A stretch of 64,000 bases of DNA from Brevundimonas sp. UBA6550 (GTDB lineage: Bacteria; Pseudomonadota; Alphaproteobacteria; Caulobacterales; Caulobacteraceae): positions 1-64,000 of the forward strand of contig NZ_DJKE01000005.1 of NCBI RefSeq assembly GCF_002434505.1, given 5' to 3'. The notes under the pieces were generated by a model. The model did no database searches. It was not told the origin of the DNA and worked only from the letters and a program-made list of their open reading frames with translations. Positions 45,462-55,262 of the stretch are shown here, piece by piece; position 1 is the stretch's first letter; every line of letters starts with the position of its first letter. The position numbers and the translations under genes were made by a program.

Positions 45462-47156
45462 ATGTCGATCGCCTCCGCCCTGTTCGCCTCCGCCGCGCCG
45501 GTTTCGACCGGAACGTCGGCGGCCGCGTCGGGCGCGGCGGCGGCGGACGTCGGCCTGTTCTCCAGCAAGGTCGCCGCCGCCGTGGCGCCGGCCCCGAACA
45601 AGGAATCCGCTGCATGGGGGCAGCCAGCGATCACGCGCCTGGCCTCCGCCCCGATGCCGAGCGCGAATGACGCCGCGTCCATCCAAACGCCGGGCAAGCC
45701 CGACGGCTTCGGCGTTCTGACGCCGTCGTCAGCCGCGCCAGCCGACGACCTTACCGAAGAGGCCGCGCCGACCGAGGCGGCAGACAAGCAGGTCGCAGAC
45801 AGCGACGCTCTCGCGTCGACCACGCCCGTCATCGCCCAACCGACGCCGGTCGTCCCTCCCCCCTCGGCGCAGCCCGTCGTCCAGGGAGAAACCGCAAGCG
45901 CCGCGGCGACCGAGGAACCGTCCAGGCCCGCGTCCGACGGGACCGCCGCCGAACGCAACGTGGCGACAGCTCGGTTTAACCTGGCCTCGCAGACGACCGC
46001 TCCAGACGCGACGGAGATCGAGACGCAAGAGCGCCTGACCGAAGACGCTGACGCGCCCCGCATCGATCCGCAACGACAGGTTGCCACAGCGGCGACAGAG
46101 CCGATGAAGGCCGTCTCGACGACGACCGCAACACCGGCGACATCGCCCGGCCAGTCCGCGGACGGCTTTCAGACATCCGCGACCGGCCAGCCCTCGAAAA
46201 ACGACGACGCGATCAAGACCGCCATCGCCAAGGTGATGGCGGACGCTCAGGCGCCGACCGCTCAGATTCAGATCACGACCGCAGCCTCTGCGCCCAAGCC
46301 TGCCGCGCTCACGCCCGACGCCGCCGCTGCGGTGACGACCGCCGCCCTGGTCGGCGACGCAGAGGCGAGCGCCAAGCCTGACTATGCGAAGTTTGCCCTG
46401 CCGAGGGCCGACATGCCGACGCCGCTGCGCGCCGACCGCCATGACGTCGGGCAGCGCGTCGAACCTATCCCTGGCGAGGCGTCCTCGACGCCAGCGGCCC
46501 CGGGCGGCGAGACCAGGACCGTGGCCGATGCCGCTACGGTCGCTCCCAAGCCGCCCGCCGCAACCGACGCCAAAGCCAAGCCCGCGGACGCAGCGCCGAC
46601 CGACGCCGCTTCGTCCCAGGACGCCGACGTCTCGATGCAAACCGTCGCGACCGGCGACGCGACGCGCGCGCCATCCTCCGCTCCGGCCGATCATGGCCCG
46701 GCCCTGTCCACCCTGTCGCACGCAACGGTCGAGACCACCGCCCATCTCGCGGCCCAGATCGCACGCAGGCTGGACGGCCGATCCACCCGGTTCGACATGG
46801 TGCTGACGCCCGAAGACCTGGGCCGTGTCGATGTCAGCCTGGAGATCGGCAAGGACGGACAGTTGTCCGCCCGCCTGGCCTTCGACAATCCCGCCGCCGC
46901 CGCCGACCTGCGGGGCCGCGCCGACGAACTGCGCCGACAGCTCGAGGCCGCCGGCTTTCAGATGACCGAGGACGCTCTGGACTTCTCGCAGCGCGACCCT
47001 TCCGCCGGCGGCGGCTTCGAGCGTCAGCAGCAGCGCAACGCCCTGTTCGCCGGCGGCGGCCGCCTTGCGGCCCAGGCCGACACGCCTGTTCTTCCGGCGC
47101 CCGGCGCCTGGACCAACCATTCCCTGACGCCCGATCGCGTCGATCTGAAGGTCTGA
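45462..47156 (+). CDS. fliK: Flagellar hook-length control protein FliK
   Basis: 564 aa. Long low-complexity Ala/Pro/Thr-rich N-terminal part typical of FliK molecular rulers, then the conserved C-terminal hook-length domain (LTPEDLGRVDVSLEIGKDGQ, ELRRQLEAAGFQMTEDALDF). Start MSIASALFASAA at 45462 is chosen over TTG 45411. First gene of the fliK-flgD-flgE operon; the stop is four bases from flgD. It has no signal peptide; export is by the flagellar type III system. Confidence 0.85.
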   Translation: MSIASALFASAAPVSTGTSAAASGAAAADVGLFSSKVAAAVAPAPNKESAAWGQPAITRLASAPMPSANDAASIQTPGKPDGFGVLTPSSAAPADDLTEEAAPTEAADKQVADSDALASTTPVIAQPTPVVPPPSAQPVVQGETASAAATEEPSRPASDGTAAERNVATARFNLASQTTAPDATEIETQERLTEDADAPRIDPQRQVATAATEPMKAVSTTTATPATSPGQSADGFQTSATGQPSKNDDAIKTAIAKVMADAQAPTAQIQITTAASAPKPAALTPDAAAAVTTAALVGDAEASAKPDYAKFALPRADMPTPLRADRHDVGQRVEPIPGEASSTPAAPGGETRTVADAATVAPKPPAATDAKAKPADAAPTDAASSQDADVSMQTVATGDATRAPSSAPADHGPALSTLSHATVETTAHLAAQIARRLDGRSTRFDMVLTPEDLGRVDVSLEIGKDGQLSARLAFDNPAAAADLRGRADELRRQLEAAGFQMTEDALDFSQRDPSAGGGFERQQQRNALFAGGGRLAAQADTPVLPAPGAWTNHSLTPDRVDLKV

Positions 47157-47160
47157 CCCC

Positions 47161-47883
47161 ATGGTCGACGCCGTATCCACCAACGCCGCAGCCGGCCGCA
47201 TCACCAGCGGCACGACCGCCCTGGCCTCGAACTTCGAGACCTTCCTGACCCTGCTGACCACGCAGATGAAGAACCAGGACCCACTGTCGCCGCTGGATTC
47301 CAACCAGTTCACCGCTCAGCTGACCCAGATGGCCGGCGTCGAGCAGCAACTGCTGACCAACGACCTGCTGACCAGCCTGCTGAAGGCCCAGTCGGCGGGG
47401 GGGCTGGACAACGCCTCCAACTATATCGGCAAACAGGTCACCGCCGCCTGGACCGCGACCGAGTTCAACGACGGCGAGGCGACCTGGGCCTATGAACTGG
47501 GCAAGGACGCCGATAAGGCCACGCTGCAGGTCGTGGACAGCAAGGGCGCTGTGGTCTGGGAAGGCGCCGCGCCGGACAGGTCGTCGGGCCTGCACACCTT
47601 CACCTGGGACGGCAAGATGAAGGACGGAAGCACCGCCGAGGACGGCGGCGTCTATACGCTGAAGGTCGCCGCCACGGACGGCGCCGGCGCCAAGATCGAC
47701 AGCCAGGCCCTGATCCAGGGCCGCGTGACCGGCGTCGAGATGTACAACGGCGCGCCGTATCTGGTGATCGGCAAGTCGATCCTGCCCCTCTCGACCGTGA
47801 TCTCGCTGAACGAGATCGCAGCTCAAGCCAACAACGACGATACGGAGAATCCGAACGTCCCCACCGAGGAGGCGGCCGCATGA
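47161..47883 (+). CDS. flgD: Flagellar hook assembly protein FlgD
   Basis: 240 aa. Hook-capping protein: FLTLLTTQMKNQDPLSPLDS and NQFTAQLTQMAGVEQQLL in the N-terminal part, then a FlgD Ig-like/Tudor domain (TATEFNDGEATWAYELG, HTFTWDGKMKDGSTA). It follows fliK after four bases and precedes flgE by about 50 bases. Acts as scaffold for hook polymerisation. Confidence 0.93.
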   Translation: MVDAVSTNAAAGRITSGTTALASNFETFLTLLTTQMKNQDPLSPLDSNQFTAQLTQMAGVEQQLLTNDLLTSLLKAQSAGGLDNASNYIGKQVTAAWTATEFNDGEATWAYELGKDADKATLQVVDSKGAVVWEGAAPDRSSGLHTFTWDGKMKDGSTAEDGGVYTLKVAATDGAGAKIDSQALIQGRVTGVEMYNGAPYLVIGKSILPLSTVISLNEIAAQANNDDTENPNVPTEEAAA

Positions 47884-47931
47884 TGCGATCCGCCGCCTTC
47901 CCGATGATCTCTTTGTAAGGAGCGTTCTTCC

Positions 47932-49713
47932 ATGAGCCTCAACAGCGCCATGCTGGCCGGCGTGTCCGGTCTCGCCGCCAACTCCGCCGCCCTGGCGGCC
48001 ATTTCGCAGAACATCGCCAATGTGAACACCGTGGGCTACAAGCGCACGGCGGGCGAGTTCCAGACCCTGGTCAACAGCCAGACCAAGTCGGGCGGCGGCT
48101 ATTCCGCCGGCGGCGTCGCGGCCAACACCCGGTCCTTCGTCAGCCAGGAAGGTCAACTGCAACGCACCACCGAGAACACCGATCTGTCGGTCAACGGCCA
48201 GGGCTTCTTCGTCACCACCACGCAGCCCGAGGGCGTGTCGGCGACCGACACCCGCCTGTTCACCCGCGCCGGCGCCTTCCGCGTCGACAAGCTTGGTTAT
48301 CTGAAGAACAGCGCCAATCTGTATCTGCAGGGCTGGCCGGTGGATTCGAACGGCGACATCTCGACCGACCCGTCCGATCTGTCGCGCCTGCGCTCGATCA
48401 ACATCGGCTCGGTCGGCGGCACGGCGGAACCCACGACCCGCGTGCAGATCAACGCCAACCTGCGCTCGACCCAGGGCGTCTCCAGCGCGGCGGCGGCCCA
48501 ATCCTACAAGGGCGTGGAGGACACCACCACGCCTAGCCCCGCCAAGCACGACGTCACCGTCGGCTATTCGCGCATCGACGCCAACAACTACGCCGTGACG
48601 ATCAAGTCCGGCATCACCAAGATCACGGGCGTGGCGACCTATGACGCGACCGGCGCCCTGACCGGCTTCGCCCCCGACAATGCGACCAGCACCAACGGTT
48701 CGGCGACCAGCACCGCCACCCAGATGACCATCACCCCGACCAGCGCGGGCGCGCCCGGCGCGCCCTATACGCTGAACCTGTCGGACCTGGGCCTGACCAC
48801 CAACGGCATCGCCAAGACGAAGTACGATCCGTCGGTCAACTCCATGGCGATGTACGACGCCGACGACGACAATCCGGCGGGCGTGAAGCCGGATTTCAAG
48901 ATGAACATCCCGGTGTCGGACTCCAAAGGCGGTCAGCGCAATCTGGAAATCCGGTTCCTCAAGAGCGAACAGCCGAACCAGTGGTACGCCGAAATCGTCG
49001 CGGTGCCGGCGAGCGATGTCGTTACCGGCGCGCCCTATTCCAACGGCCAGATCAAGACCGGCCTGATCGCCTTCACGCCGGCCGGACGCCTGGACATGGA
49101 CACGATGAAGTCCTGGAAGGCAGGCAAGGGCCTGTTCGACGATCCGTCCAACGCCAGCCTGTCCTTTCTGAAGTCGGACCCCAACAACACCATCGACCCC
49201 AACGATCCGACCGACAACGGCAAGATCAAATGGGCCGACGGCCTGGGCATCGCCGATCAGACCGTGACGCTGGACCTTAATACGTCGGCCGGCGGCCTCA
49301 GCCAGCTTAACACCGCTTCGGTCGTCCAATCGACGGTCACCAACGGCACCGCCTTCGGCAATCTGAGCGAGATCACCATCGACGAGAGCGGTTTCGTCAC
49401 CGCCATCTTCGACAACGGCGTGATGCGCCGCATCGCCCAGGTCGCGGTGGCCACCTTCCCCAGCCCCGACAGCCTGAAGGAGGTGTCGGGCAACGCCTAC
49501 GCCGTCAGCCTGCAGTCCGGCACATTTAACCTGAAAGCGGCTGGGACAGGCGGCGCGGGCTCGATCGCGGCCAAGCAGTTGGAGTCCTCCACCGTCGATC
49601 TGTCGGCGGAGTTCACCGGCCTGATCACCACACAGCGGGCCTATTCCGCCTCGTCCAAAATCATCACCACGGCCGATGAAATGCTGGCCGAGCTGATCAA
49701 CATCAAACGCTGA
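47932..49713 (+). CDS. flgE: Flagellar hook protein FlgE
   Basis: 593 aa. Main hook subunit. N-terminal rod-type MSLNSAMLAGVSGLAANSAA and QNIANVNTVGYKR; the middle D1/D2 region is variable; the C-terminus has SSTVDLSAEFTGLITTQRAY and IITTADEMLAELINIKR. Good AAGGAG ribosome site about ten bases upstream. It is longer than enterobacterial FlgE (about 400 aa) and comparable to Caulobacter hook protein. Last gene of the hook operon. Confidence 0.95.
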   Translation: MSLNSAMLAGVSGLAANSAALAAISQNIANVNTVGYKRTAGEFQTLVNSQTKSGGGYSAGGVAANTRSFVSQEGQLQRTTENTDLSVNGQGFFVTTTQPEGVSATDTRLFTRAGAFRVDKLGYLKNSANLYLQGWPVDSNGDISTDPSDLSRLRSINIGSVGGTAEPTTRVQINANLRSTQGVSSAAAAQSYKGVEDTTTPSPAKHDVTVGYSRIDANNYAVTIKSGITKITGVATYDATGALTGFAPDNATSTNGSATSTATQMTITPTSAGAPGAPYTLNLSDLGLTTNGIAKTKYDPSVNSMAMYDADDDNPAGVKPDFKMNIPVSDSKGGQRNLEIRFLKSEQPNQWYAEIVAVPASDVVTGAPYSNGQIKTGLIAFTPAGRLDMDTMKSWKAGKGLFDDPSNASLSFLKSDPNNTIDPNDPTDNGKIKWADGLGIADQTVTLDLNTSAGGLSQLNTASVVQSTVTNGTAFGNLSEITIDESGFVTAIFDNGVMRRIAQVAVATFPSPDSLKEVSGNAYAVSLQSGTFNLKAAGTGGAGSIAAKQLESSTVDLSAEFTGLITTQRAYSASSKIITTADEMLAELINIKR

Positions 49714-49816
49714 TCGGCGAGTAAGTAAGCGTTAGTCTCGATGAATCGTCGCGAAAGCAAGGTTTACGGAGTCGTTCGGGCAGGGATGGATTTTATCCGT
49801 TCCTTCACCACGACGC

Positions 49817-49831
49817 TTAAACGGACCTTAG
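49817..49831 (+). promoter_or_regulatory. Candidate CtrA site upstream of sciP
   Basis: TTAA-ACGGACC-TTAG: the TTAA-N7-TTAA CtrA format with one mismatch, about 55 bases before sciP. CtrA activation of sciP is known in C. crescentus; here only the motif is seen. Confidence 0.4.
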
Positions 49832-49885
49832 TCGGGGTCGCCTATTTTCATGACACTACGGTGTTGGTGAAAGAGGCATAAGCCC

Positions 49886-50170
49886 ATGTTGCAAGAGCGA
49901 CGCCTTAATAGCAAAGGCGAACAATACGTGGTCGGACCGACTGGCACGCCCCTGACCCTGAACGACCTGCCGCCGTCCAATACGGACCGCTGGGTCATCC
50001 GCCGCAAGGCCGAGGTCGTCGCCGCCGTTCGCGGCGGTCTGCTCAGCCTGGACGACGCCCTGGCCAAGTATCGCCTGACGGCGGAAGAGTTCCTGGCCTG
50101 GCAAAAGGCGATCGACAAATGGGGCATGCAGGGTCTGCGCACGACGCGGATCCAGAGCTACCGCTCCTGA
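49886..50170 (+). CDS. sciP: CtrA inhibitor SciP (DUF1153)
   Basis: 94 aa. Matches the DUF1153 domain protein that binds CtrA and blocks its transcription activation in the swarmer-cell stage of Caulobacter: MLQERRLNSKGEQYVVGPTG, TDRWVIRRKAEVVAAVRGGL, LSLDDALAKYRLTAEEFLAW, MQGLRTTRIQSYRS. The length and ends agree with the family. It stands alone after the hook operon with its own terminator and a CtrA-like box upstream. Confidence 0.92.
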   Translation: MLQERRLNSKGEQYVVGPTGTPLTLNDLPPSNTDRWVIRRKAEVVAAVRGGLLSLDDALAKYRLTAEEFLAWQKAIDKWGMQGLRTTRIQSYRS

Positions 50171-50191
50171 CGGGTTTCCCCGAAGACGAAG

Positions 50192-50230
50192 AAGGGCCGC
50201 ATCCGGCGACGGATGCGGCCCTTTTCGTTT
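50192..50230 (+). terminator. Rho-independent terminator of sciP
   Basis: A 13-bp perfect stem AAGGGCCGCATCC/GGATGCGGCCCTT with a 6-base loop, followed by TTCGTTT. Confidence 0.88.
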
Positions 50231-50263
50231 GCGGGCCTCGAAATCGCGCGGGTTCCGCACTAA

Positions 50264-51472
50264 ATGGCCGCAATGACCCTGGTCGAAGATTTCTGCCCCG
50301 TTCCCGACATCGCCCGCACCGACATGGATGCGGCGGTCGAGAGCGCGCGGGCGGCGGTCGGCCTGCCGGTCGGGGCGCGCGTGGTGGCGGCGATGTCGGG
50401 CGGGGTGGACTCCACCGTCGTCGCGGCCCTGCTGCACAAGGCCGGTTACGATGTCGTCGGCGTGACGCTGCAACTCTACGATCACGGGGCGGCGCTGAAG
50501 AAGAAGGGCGCCTGCTGCGCGGGCCAGGACATTCACGACGCGCGGCTGGCCGCCGACATGATCGGCATCCCCCATTACGTCCTGGACTATGAAAGCCGGT
50601 TCAAGGACGCGGTGATCGACCAGTTCGCCGACAGCTATCTGAAGGGTCAGACGCCTGTTCCCTGCATCCGCTGCAATCAGACGGTCAAGTTCCGCGACCT
50701 GCTGGATGTCGCCCGCGACCTGGGCGCCGAAGCCATGGCGACCGGCCACTATGTGCGCCGCGCCGTCGCCGGCAATCGTTCGCAGATGCGAAAGGCGATC
50801 GACCATTCGCGCGACCAGTCCTACTTCCTGTTCGCCACGACCCAGGACCAGCTCGACTATCTGCGCTTTCCGCTCGCCGATCTGGAAAAGCCCCAGGTGC
50901 GCGGCGTCGCCGCCGAACTGGGGCTGAAGATCGCCGCCAAGCCGGACAGCCAGGACATCTGTTTCGTGCCCTCGGGCGATTATCGCACCCTGATCGACCG
51001 CCTGCGCCCGCAAGGTCGCGAGGCTGGCGAGATCGTGCATATGGACGGCCGCGTGCTGGGCCAGCATTCGGGCATCACCGACTACACCATCGGCCAGCGC
51101 CGGGGTCTTAACGTCGCCGTGGGCGAACCGTTGTTCGTGACCAGGCTAGAACCCGACACCCGCCGCGTCGTGGTCGGTCCGCGCGAAGCCCTGCTGACCG
51201 CGTCCCTGACCCTGGAGGAAACCAACTGGCTGGGCGACGAGGCCACGATCCGCGAGGCGGCCGAAGCCGGCGCCCCCGTGCTGGCCCGCGTCCGCTCGAC
51301 GCGCCAGCCCTCCCCCGCCCGTCTGAGGCTGATCGACGGCGCGATCTCGGTCGCATTCGATCAGGGCGAAGAAGGCGTCGCGCCGGGCCAGGCCTGCGCG
51401 CTGTATGATCCCGCCGACCCCGACCGGGTTCTAGGCGGCGGCTTCATCCGCGACACGACGGCGGCCGCCTGA
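50264..51472 (+). CDS. mnmA: tRNA-specific 2-thiouridylase MnmA
   Basis: 402 aa. Thiolates the wobble uridine (s2U34) of Lys, Glu and Gln tRNAs. PP-loop [18 protein letters not shown], catalytic region [16 protein letters not shown] with Cys in [32 protein letters not shown]. The C-terminal beta domain ends with [17 protein letters not shown] start at 50264; MTLVED at 50273 is an alternative. Single gene, preceded by the sciP terminator. Confidence 0.95.
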   Translation: MAAMTLVEDFCPVPDIARTDMDAAVESARAAVGLPVGARVVAAMSGGVDSTVVAALLHKAGYDVVGVTLQLYDHGAALKKKGACCAGQDIHDARLAADMIGIPHYVLDYESRFKDAVIDQFADSYLKGQTPVPCIRCNQTVKFRDLLDVARDLGAEAMATGHYVRRAVAGNRSQMRKAIDHSRDQSYFLFATTQDQLDYLRFPLADLEKPQVRGVAAELGLKIAAKPDSQDICFVPSGDYRTLIDRLRPQGREAGEIVHMDGRVLGQHSGITDYTIGQRRGLNVAVGEPLFVTRLEPDTRRVVVGPREALLTASLTLEETNWLGDEATIREAAEAGAPVLARVRSTRQPSPARLRLIDGAISVAFDQGEEGVAPGQACALYDPADPDRVLGGGFIRDTTAAA

Positions 51473-51660
51473 AGGGCCTTCGCAATCTCCCGCCTGGCGT
51501 CACCCACGCCAATTGTGGAGATGGCGTGGATATAGCGTGGATTAAGATTGGACATCGGTCGTCGCGCCAGACATCAAACCTGCATCCCAGTGTCGCGCGT
51601 CTGTGAACTGCACATCGCAAAGGCGGCGTAATCCCCGGCTCGACCAAGCAGGGGATATAA

Positions 51661-54015
51661 ATGCACCGTCAAACCAAACTGCGGCTCCAGCTGATGCTGG
51701 GGACCGCGCTTCTCGCCGCACCTGTTTCCGCCTTCGCCCAGACCGCGCCCATCCAGACCGCTCCGGCGCCCGTCGCCAACGCGCCCGTCGGCCTGGACGA
51801 CATCGTCGTGACCGCCACCAAGCGCGAGACCAATCTGCAAGACACGCCGATCTCCATTTCGGTGATGAACTCCGAGGCGCTTCAGAACCGCCACGTCCAG
51901 AGCCTGATGGACCTGGCCGACGGCGCCGTGCCGTCGCTGCGCGTCGCCACCTTCGAGGCCCGTCAGTCCGCCCTGACCATCGGCATTCGCGGCATCGTGC
52001 CGAACGACGCCAACCAGCCCGCCCGTGAGCAGGGCGTCGGCGTCTATGTCGACGGCGTCTATCTGGCCCGCCAGCACGGCCTGGCCTCCGCCCTCCTGGA
52101 CATCGAGCGCGTCGAAGTGCTGAAGGGTCCGCAAGGCACCCTGTTCGGCCGCAACACCGAAGGCGGCGCCCTGTCGCTGGTCACCAAGAAGCCCACGGGC
52201 GTGTTCGGCATGCGCGCCGTCGCCGGCGTCGGCAATCTGGAATCCTACAACTCCGAACTGCACGTCGACTTCCCCGCCATCGGCGACTTCGCCTTCAAGG
52301 TGGACGGCGTGCTGCAGGTTCAAGGTCCGGTGACCGAGAACATCCTGCCGGGCGAAACGGGCTTCGGCCAATACGACCGTCGCGGCCTGCGCTTCCAGAC
52401 GCGCTGGACGCCCAGCGAAAACTTCACCGCCGACCTGGCCGCGGACGTCGGCAAGGACAAGAACACCCCGTTCTACAGCCAACTGCTGAACTTCAACCCG
52501 AACGGCCTGACCGTGGTGCCGTTCACCTCGGCCTCGGTGCCGTCCGGCAGCATCCGCGCCCTGTCTCCGCTGGTTCAGGTCGAAGGCTCCAAGCGCATGA
52601 CGCAGGCCGACATCGGCGTGCCCCAGCAGTGGAGCGTCGACGACACCCGCGGCGTCGATCTGCACATGTCGTATCGTCCGACCGACGCCCTGGAAATCCG
52701 CTCGATCACGGCCTACCGCGACCTGGACGTCGAACAGTACGACAACATCGCCGGCGCCCACCGTCCGCCCGTCGTCGGCCCGAACGGCAAGTTCAGCCGT
52801 TATTCGCTGGCCGGCTTCTGGCAGCACCAGTTCAGCCAGGAACTGCAGGCCGTCGGTTCGCTGGGCGACAGCATCGACTACGTCGGCGGCGTCTTCTACT
52901 TCAAGGAAACGGTGTCCGACGACGCCTCGACGCCTTCGACGAACCAGTGGAACGCCGACGGCACGGGCTACACCATCCTGGACCCGACCCCCACCATCCG
53001 CGGCTTCCGCTCGATGGACCGCAAGTCGACCGCCCATTCGGAATCCAAGGCCATCTACGGTCAGGCCACCTGGACCCCGGCCAGCATGGACGCCCTGCAC
53101 CTGACGGTCGGCGGTCGCTACACCTGGGACGACAAGGACGGCACGCTGGAGCTGGTCAACAACGCCCTGCCGGTCGTGAACGGCGTCTCCGGCGAGTTGC
53201 AGTTCAACTCCAAGGTCGATCGCTTCGACCCGCTGGTCACCCTGGCCTATGACGTCTCCGACAACATCAACGTCTACGGCAAGTATTCGACCGGCTACCG
53301 CGCCGGCGGCGCCTCCTCGCGCTCGCTGACCTACCGTTCGTTCGATCCCGAAGAGGTCAAGGCCTATGAGCTGGGTCTGAAGAGCGACCTGTTCGACCGT
53401 CGCGTCCGCCTGAACGCCGCCATCTATGCGATGGACCGCACCGACAGTCAGATCGACTTCAGCTTGGTCACCGTACAGGGCGCCTCGACCCGCAACACGC
53501 TGGAGACGATCAACGCCCCCGGCACCACCAAGATCCGGGGTCTGGAGCTGGAAGGTCAGTTCCGCGCGACCGACAACCTGACCCTGTCGGCGTCCTACGC
53601 CTATACAGACGCCAAGGTGCCGGACACGGTGAACCCGTTCAACGGCCAGACCCAGAAGGTCTTCATCGCCTTCACGCCGGAAAACGCCGCCAGCTTCGCG
53701 GCCGACTGGAACTCGCCCTTCATGGGCGCGACCCTGAAGGCCCACGTCGACGCCAACTACGCCGACGCCAGCCACAGCTTCGAGCAGTTCGAGATCAAGA
53801 ACGACTCGTCCTTCGTGGTGAACGCCCGCGTCGCCATCGCCGACATCACCACCCGCGACGGCGGCCCGCTGCTGGAAGTGGCCCTGTGGTCGCGCAACCT
53901 GCTGGACGAGACCTACGTCTATCGTCGCGACCCGTCGAACCGCGGCACGCTGGGCGACTACGGCAACTTCAACAACCCGCGCACCTTCGGCATCGAGCTG
54001 CGCGCCTCCTACTAA
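51661..54015 (+). CDS. TonB-dependent outer membrane receptor
   Basis: 784 aa. Signal peptide (LLAAPVSAFAQ) then a TonB-box-like GLDDIVVTATKRETNLQDTP and a plug domain (GIRGIVPNDANQPAREQG, VYVDGVYLARQHGLASAL, KGPQGTLFGRNTEGGALSL). A 22-strand barrel is predicted, ending in the typical C-terminal aromatic strand FGIELRASY. Energised by TonB-ExbBD for uptake; the ligand cannot be told. It stands alone, followed by a strong terminator. The codon use is unusually uniform, as for highly expressed outer membrane proteins. Confidence 0.93.
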   Translation: MHRQTKLRLQLMLGTALLAAPVSAFAQTAPIQTAPAPVANAPVGLDDIVVTATKRETNLQDTPISISVMNSEALQNRHVQSLMDLADGAVPSLRVATFEARQSALTIGIRGIVPNDANQPAREQGVGVYVDGVYLARQHGLASALLDIERVEVLKGPQGTLFGRNTEGGALSLVTKKPTGVFGMRAVAGVGNLESYNSELHVDFPAIGDFAFKVDGVLQVQGPVTENILPGETGFGQYDRRGLRFQTRWTPSENFTADLAADVGKDKNTPFYSQLLNFNPNGLTVVPFTSASVPSGSIRALSPLVQVEGSKRMTQADIGVPQQWSVDDTRGVDLHMSYRPTDALEIRSITAYRDLDVEQYDNIAGAHRPPVVGPNGKFSRYSLAGFWQHQFSQELQAVGSLGDSIDYVGGVFYFKETVSDDASTPSTNQWNADGTGYTILDPTPTIRGFRSMDRKSTAHSESKAIYGQATWTPASMDALHLTVGGRYTWDDKDGTLELVNNALPVVNGVSGELQFNSKVDRFDPLVTLAYDVSDNINVYGKYSTGYRAGGASSRSLTYRSFDPEEVKAYELGLKSDLFDRRVRLNAAIYAMDRTDSQIDFSLVTVQGASTRNTLETINAPGTTKIRGLELEGQFRATDNLTLSASYAYTDAKVPDTVNPFNGQTQKVFIAFTPENAASFAADWNSPFMGATLKAHVDANYADASHSFEQFEIKNDSSFVVNARVAIADITTRDGGPLLEVALWSRNLLDETYVYRRDPSNRGTLGDYGNFNNPRTFGIELRASY

Positions 54016-54040
54016 GACGTTCCTCCCGAACGACGACTGG

Positions 54041-54075
54041 CCCCTTCCGCCTCGGCGGGAGGGGGTTTTTCTTCG
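54041..54075 (+). terminator. Rho-independent terminator of the TonB receptor gene
   Basis: An 11-bp stem CCCCTTCCGCC/GGCGGGAGGGG with one G-T pair, followed by TTTTTCTTC, 25 bases after the stop codon. Confidence 0.8.
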
Positions 54076-54178
54076 TCTGCGTGAAACCTTTGCGACGGCG
54101 CGATGAAAATTGTCCGAGGGCGTCCGGTTTTGCTGGATTTCAACGCGAACGCCGGTCATGGCGGCGACCGGAGGCGCC

Positions 54179-54868
54179 ATGAGCAGCTTGATCCTGATCG
54201 CCGATGAAGACCGCGAAAGCGTCGAGAGGCTGGACGCGGCCCTGCGTCGCGAGGGCTTTCGCACAGTCGTCGCCGACGACGGGCAACAGGCCATCGAATT
54301 GCACGCCGCACTGAAGCCCGATCTGGTGCTGCTGTCCGTCGCCCTGCCCGTGCGCGACGGCTGGGACGTGCTGGGCGAGTTGCGGCGGCGCGGAGACACG
54401 CCGGTCGTCATGATCGGCGAGCAGGACCAGCCCCATCATCGGCTGCAGGCGCTGCGCATCGGGGCCGACGACCATCTGATCCGCCCCGCCGATCCGCTCG
54501 AGGTGGCGGCCCGCGTGCAATCCATCCTGCGTCGCGCGACCGGAGGGCGTAACGTCAAGGTGCTGCGCGTCGGCCCGCTGGAGATCCAGCTGGAAAACTA
54601 CATGGCGGCGGTGCTGAAAACAGGCGGGCGCCGCAGGCTGGATCTGACCCTGACCGAGTTCCGCATCCTGGCTCACATGGCCCGCACGCCTTTGCGCGTC
54701 TTCAGCAGGAATGAGATCATGCAGGCCTGTTTCGACAATCAGGCGGTGCTGGAACGCACCATCGACAGCCACGTCAGCCACCTGCGCCGCAAGCTGGAGG
54801 GCGCCGACGCCGCCGGCCTGCTGACCAATGTTCGGGGCGTCGGCTATCGCCTGGAGGCGGAGGCCTGA
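54179..54868 (+). CDS. OmpR-family response regulator lacking phospho-acceptor Asp
   Basis: 229 aa. Receiver domain (residues 1-118) plus winged-helix DNA-binding domain with RTIDSHVSHLRRKLEGADAA and VRGVGYRLEA, as in OmpR/PhoB. The acidic pocket keeps Asp9-Glu10-Asp11, but the phospho-acceptor position is Ser53 (DLVLLSVALP), the conserved Thr/Ser after beta-4 is absent (VMIGEQD) and the conserved Lys is Arg102 (LIRPADP). It therefore should not be phosphorylated normally. There is no histidine kinase next to it. Start 54179 has GGAGGCGCC upstream. Confidence 0.85.
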   Translation: MSSLILIADEDRESVERLDAALRREGFRTVVADDGQQAIELHAALKPDLVLLSVALPVRDGWDVLGELRRRGDTPVVMIGEQDQPHHRLQALRIGADDHLIRPADPLEVAARVQSILRRATGGRNVKVLRVGPLEIQLENYMAAVLKTGGRRRLDLTLTEFRILAHMARTPLRVFSRNEIMQACFDNQAVLERTIDSHVSHLRRKLEGADAAGLLTNVRGVGYRLEAEA

Positions 54869-54872
54869 CGTC

Positions 54873-55220
54873 TTACGTCGCCGCGAACACCCGCAGACGA
54901 TGTCCGTCCGGGTCGCCGGCGACGAAGCTGCGACCACATCCCAGATCATGAGGCGGCGTCAGTATGCGCGCACCGCGATCCCACCAGTCGATATGGGCCT
55001 GATCGACCGCCGCCGCGCCGTCCATCGGAAAGTCGATCTCGCAGACCGAACCGCCTTCCCCGCTACGTCGCATCAAGCCCAGCGCGCGGCCCGAACTCAG
55101 CTTGAACAGCGCCCGGTCCGGCCGCGTCACCACCGGCCGGCATCCCAGCAGACCGGCGTAGAACCGCGCGCTGACCTCCGGGTCGGCCACGGTCAGCAGA
55201 ATGTCTTCGATCTCGCCCAT
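54873..55220 (-). CDS. VOC (glyoxalase/bleomycin-resistance) superfamily protein
   Basis: 115 aa. Single VOC-fold domain: EDILLTVADPEVSARFYAGL, ALFKLSSGRALGLM, WWDRGARILTPPHDLGCGRS, DPDGHRLRVF. The metal-site ligands are only partly kept. VOC proteins near WYL regulators often act on small-molecule modification; no substrate is assigned. It is 42 bases from the upstream WYL-type regulator gene on the same strand, likely cotranscribed. Confidence 0.8.
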   Translation of the reverse strand: MGEIEDILLTVADPEVSARFYAGLLGCRPVVTRPDRALFKLSSGRALGLMRRSGEGGSVCEIDFPMDGAAAVDQAHIDWWDRGARILTPPHDLGCGRSFVAGDPDGHRLRVFAAT

Positions 55221-55262
55221 CGGCCCTGTCCCTCGTTTCGGTAGAGAACAGACTAGAGGCGA

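Noticed and set aside
46834..49329. 831-codon minus-strand open frame
   Set aside because: It is antisense to fliK, flgD and flgE, low complexity with Gly/Arg/Val-rich content and no recognisable domain; long shadow frames are expected in high-GC coding DNA.
51574..54411. 945-codon minus-strand open frame
   Set aside because: Exact antisense shadow of the TonB receptor gene, with no motif and no ribosome site.
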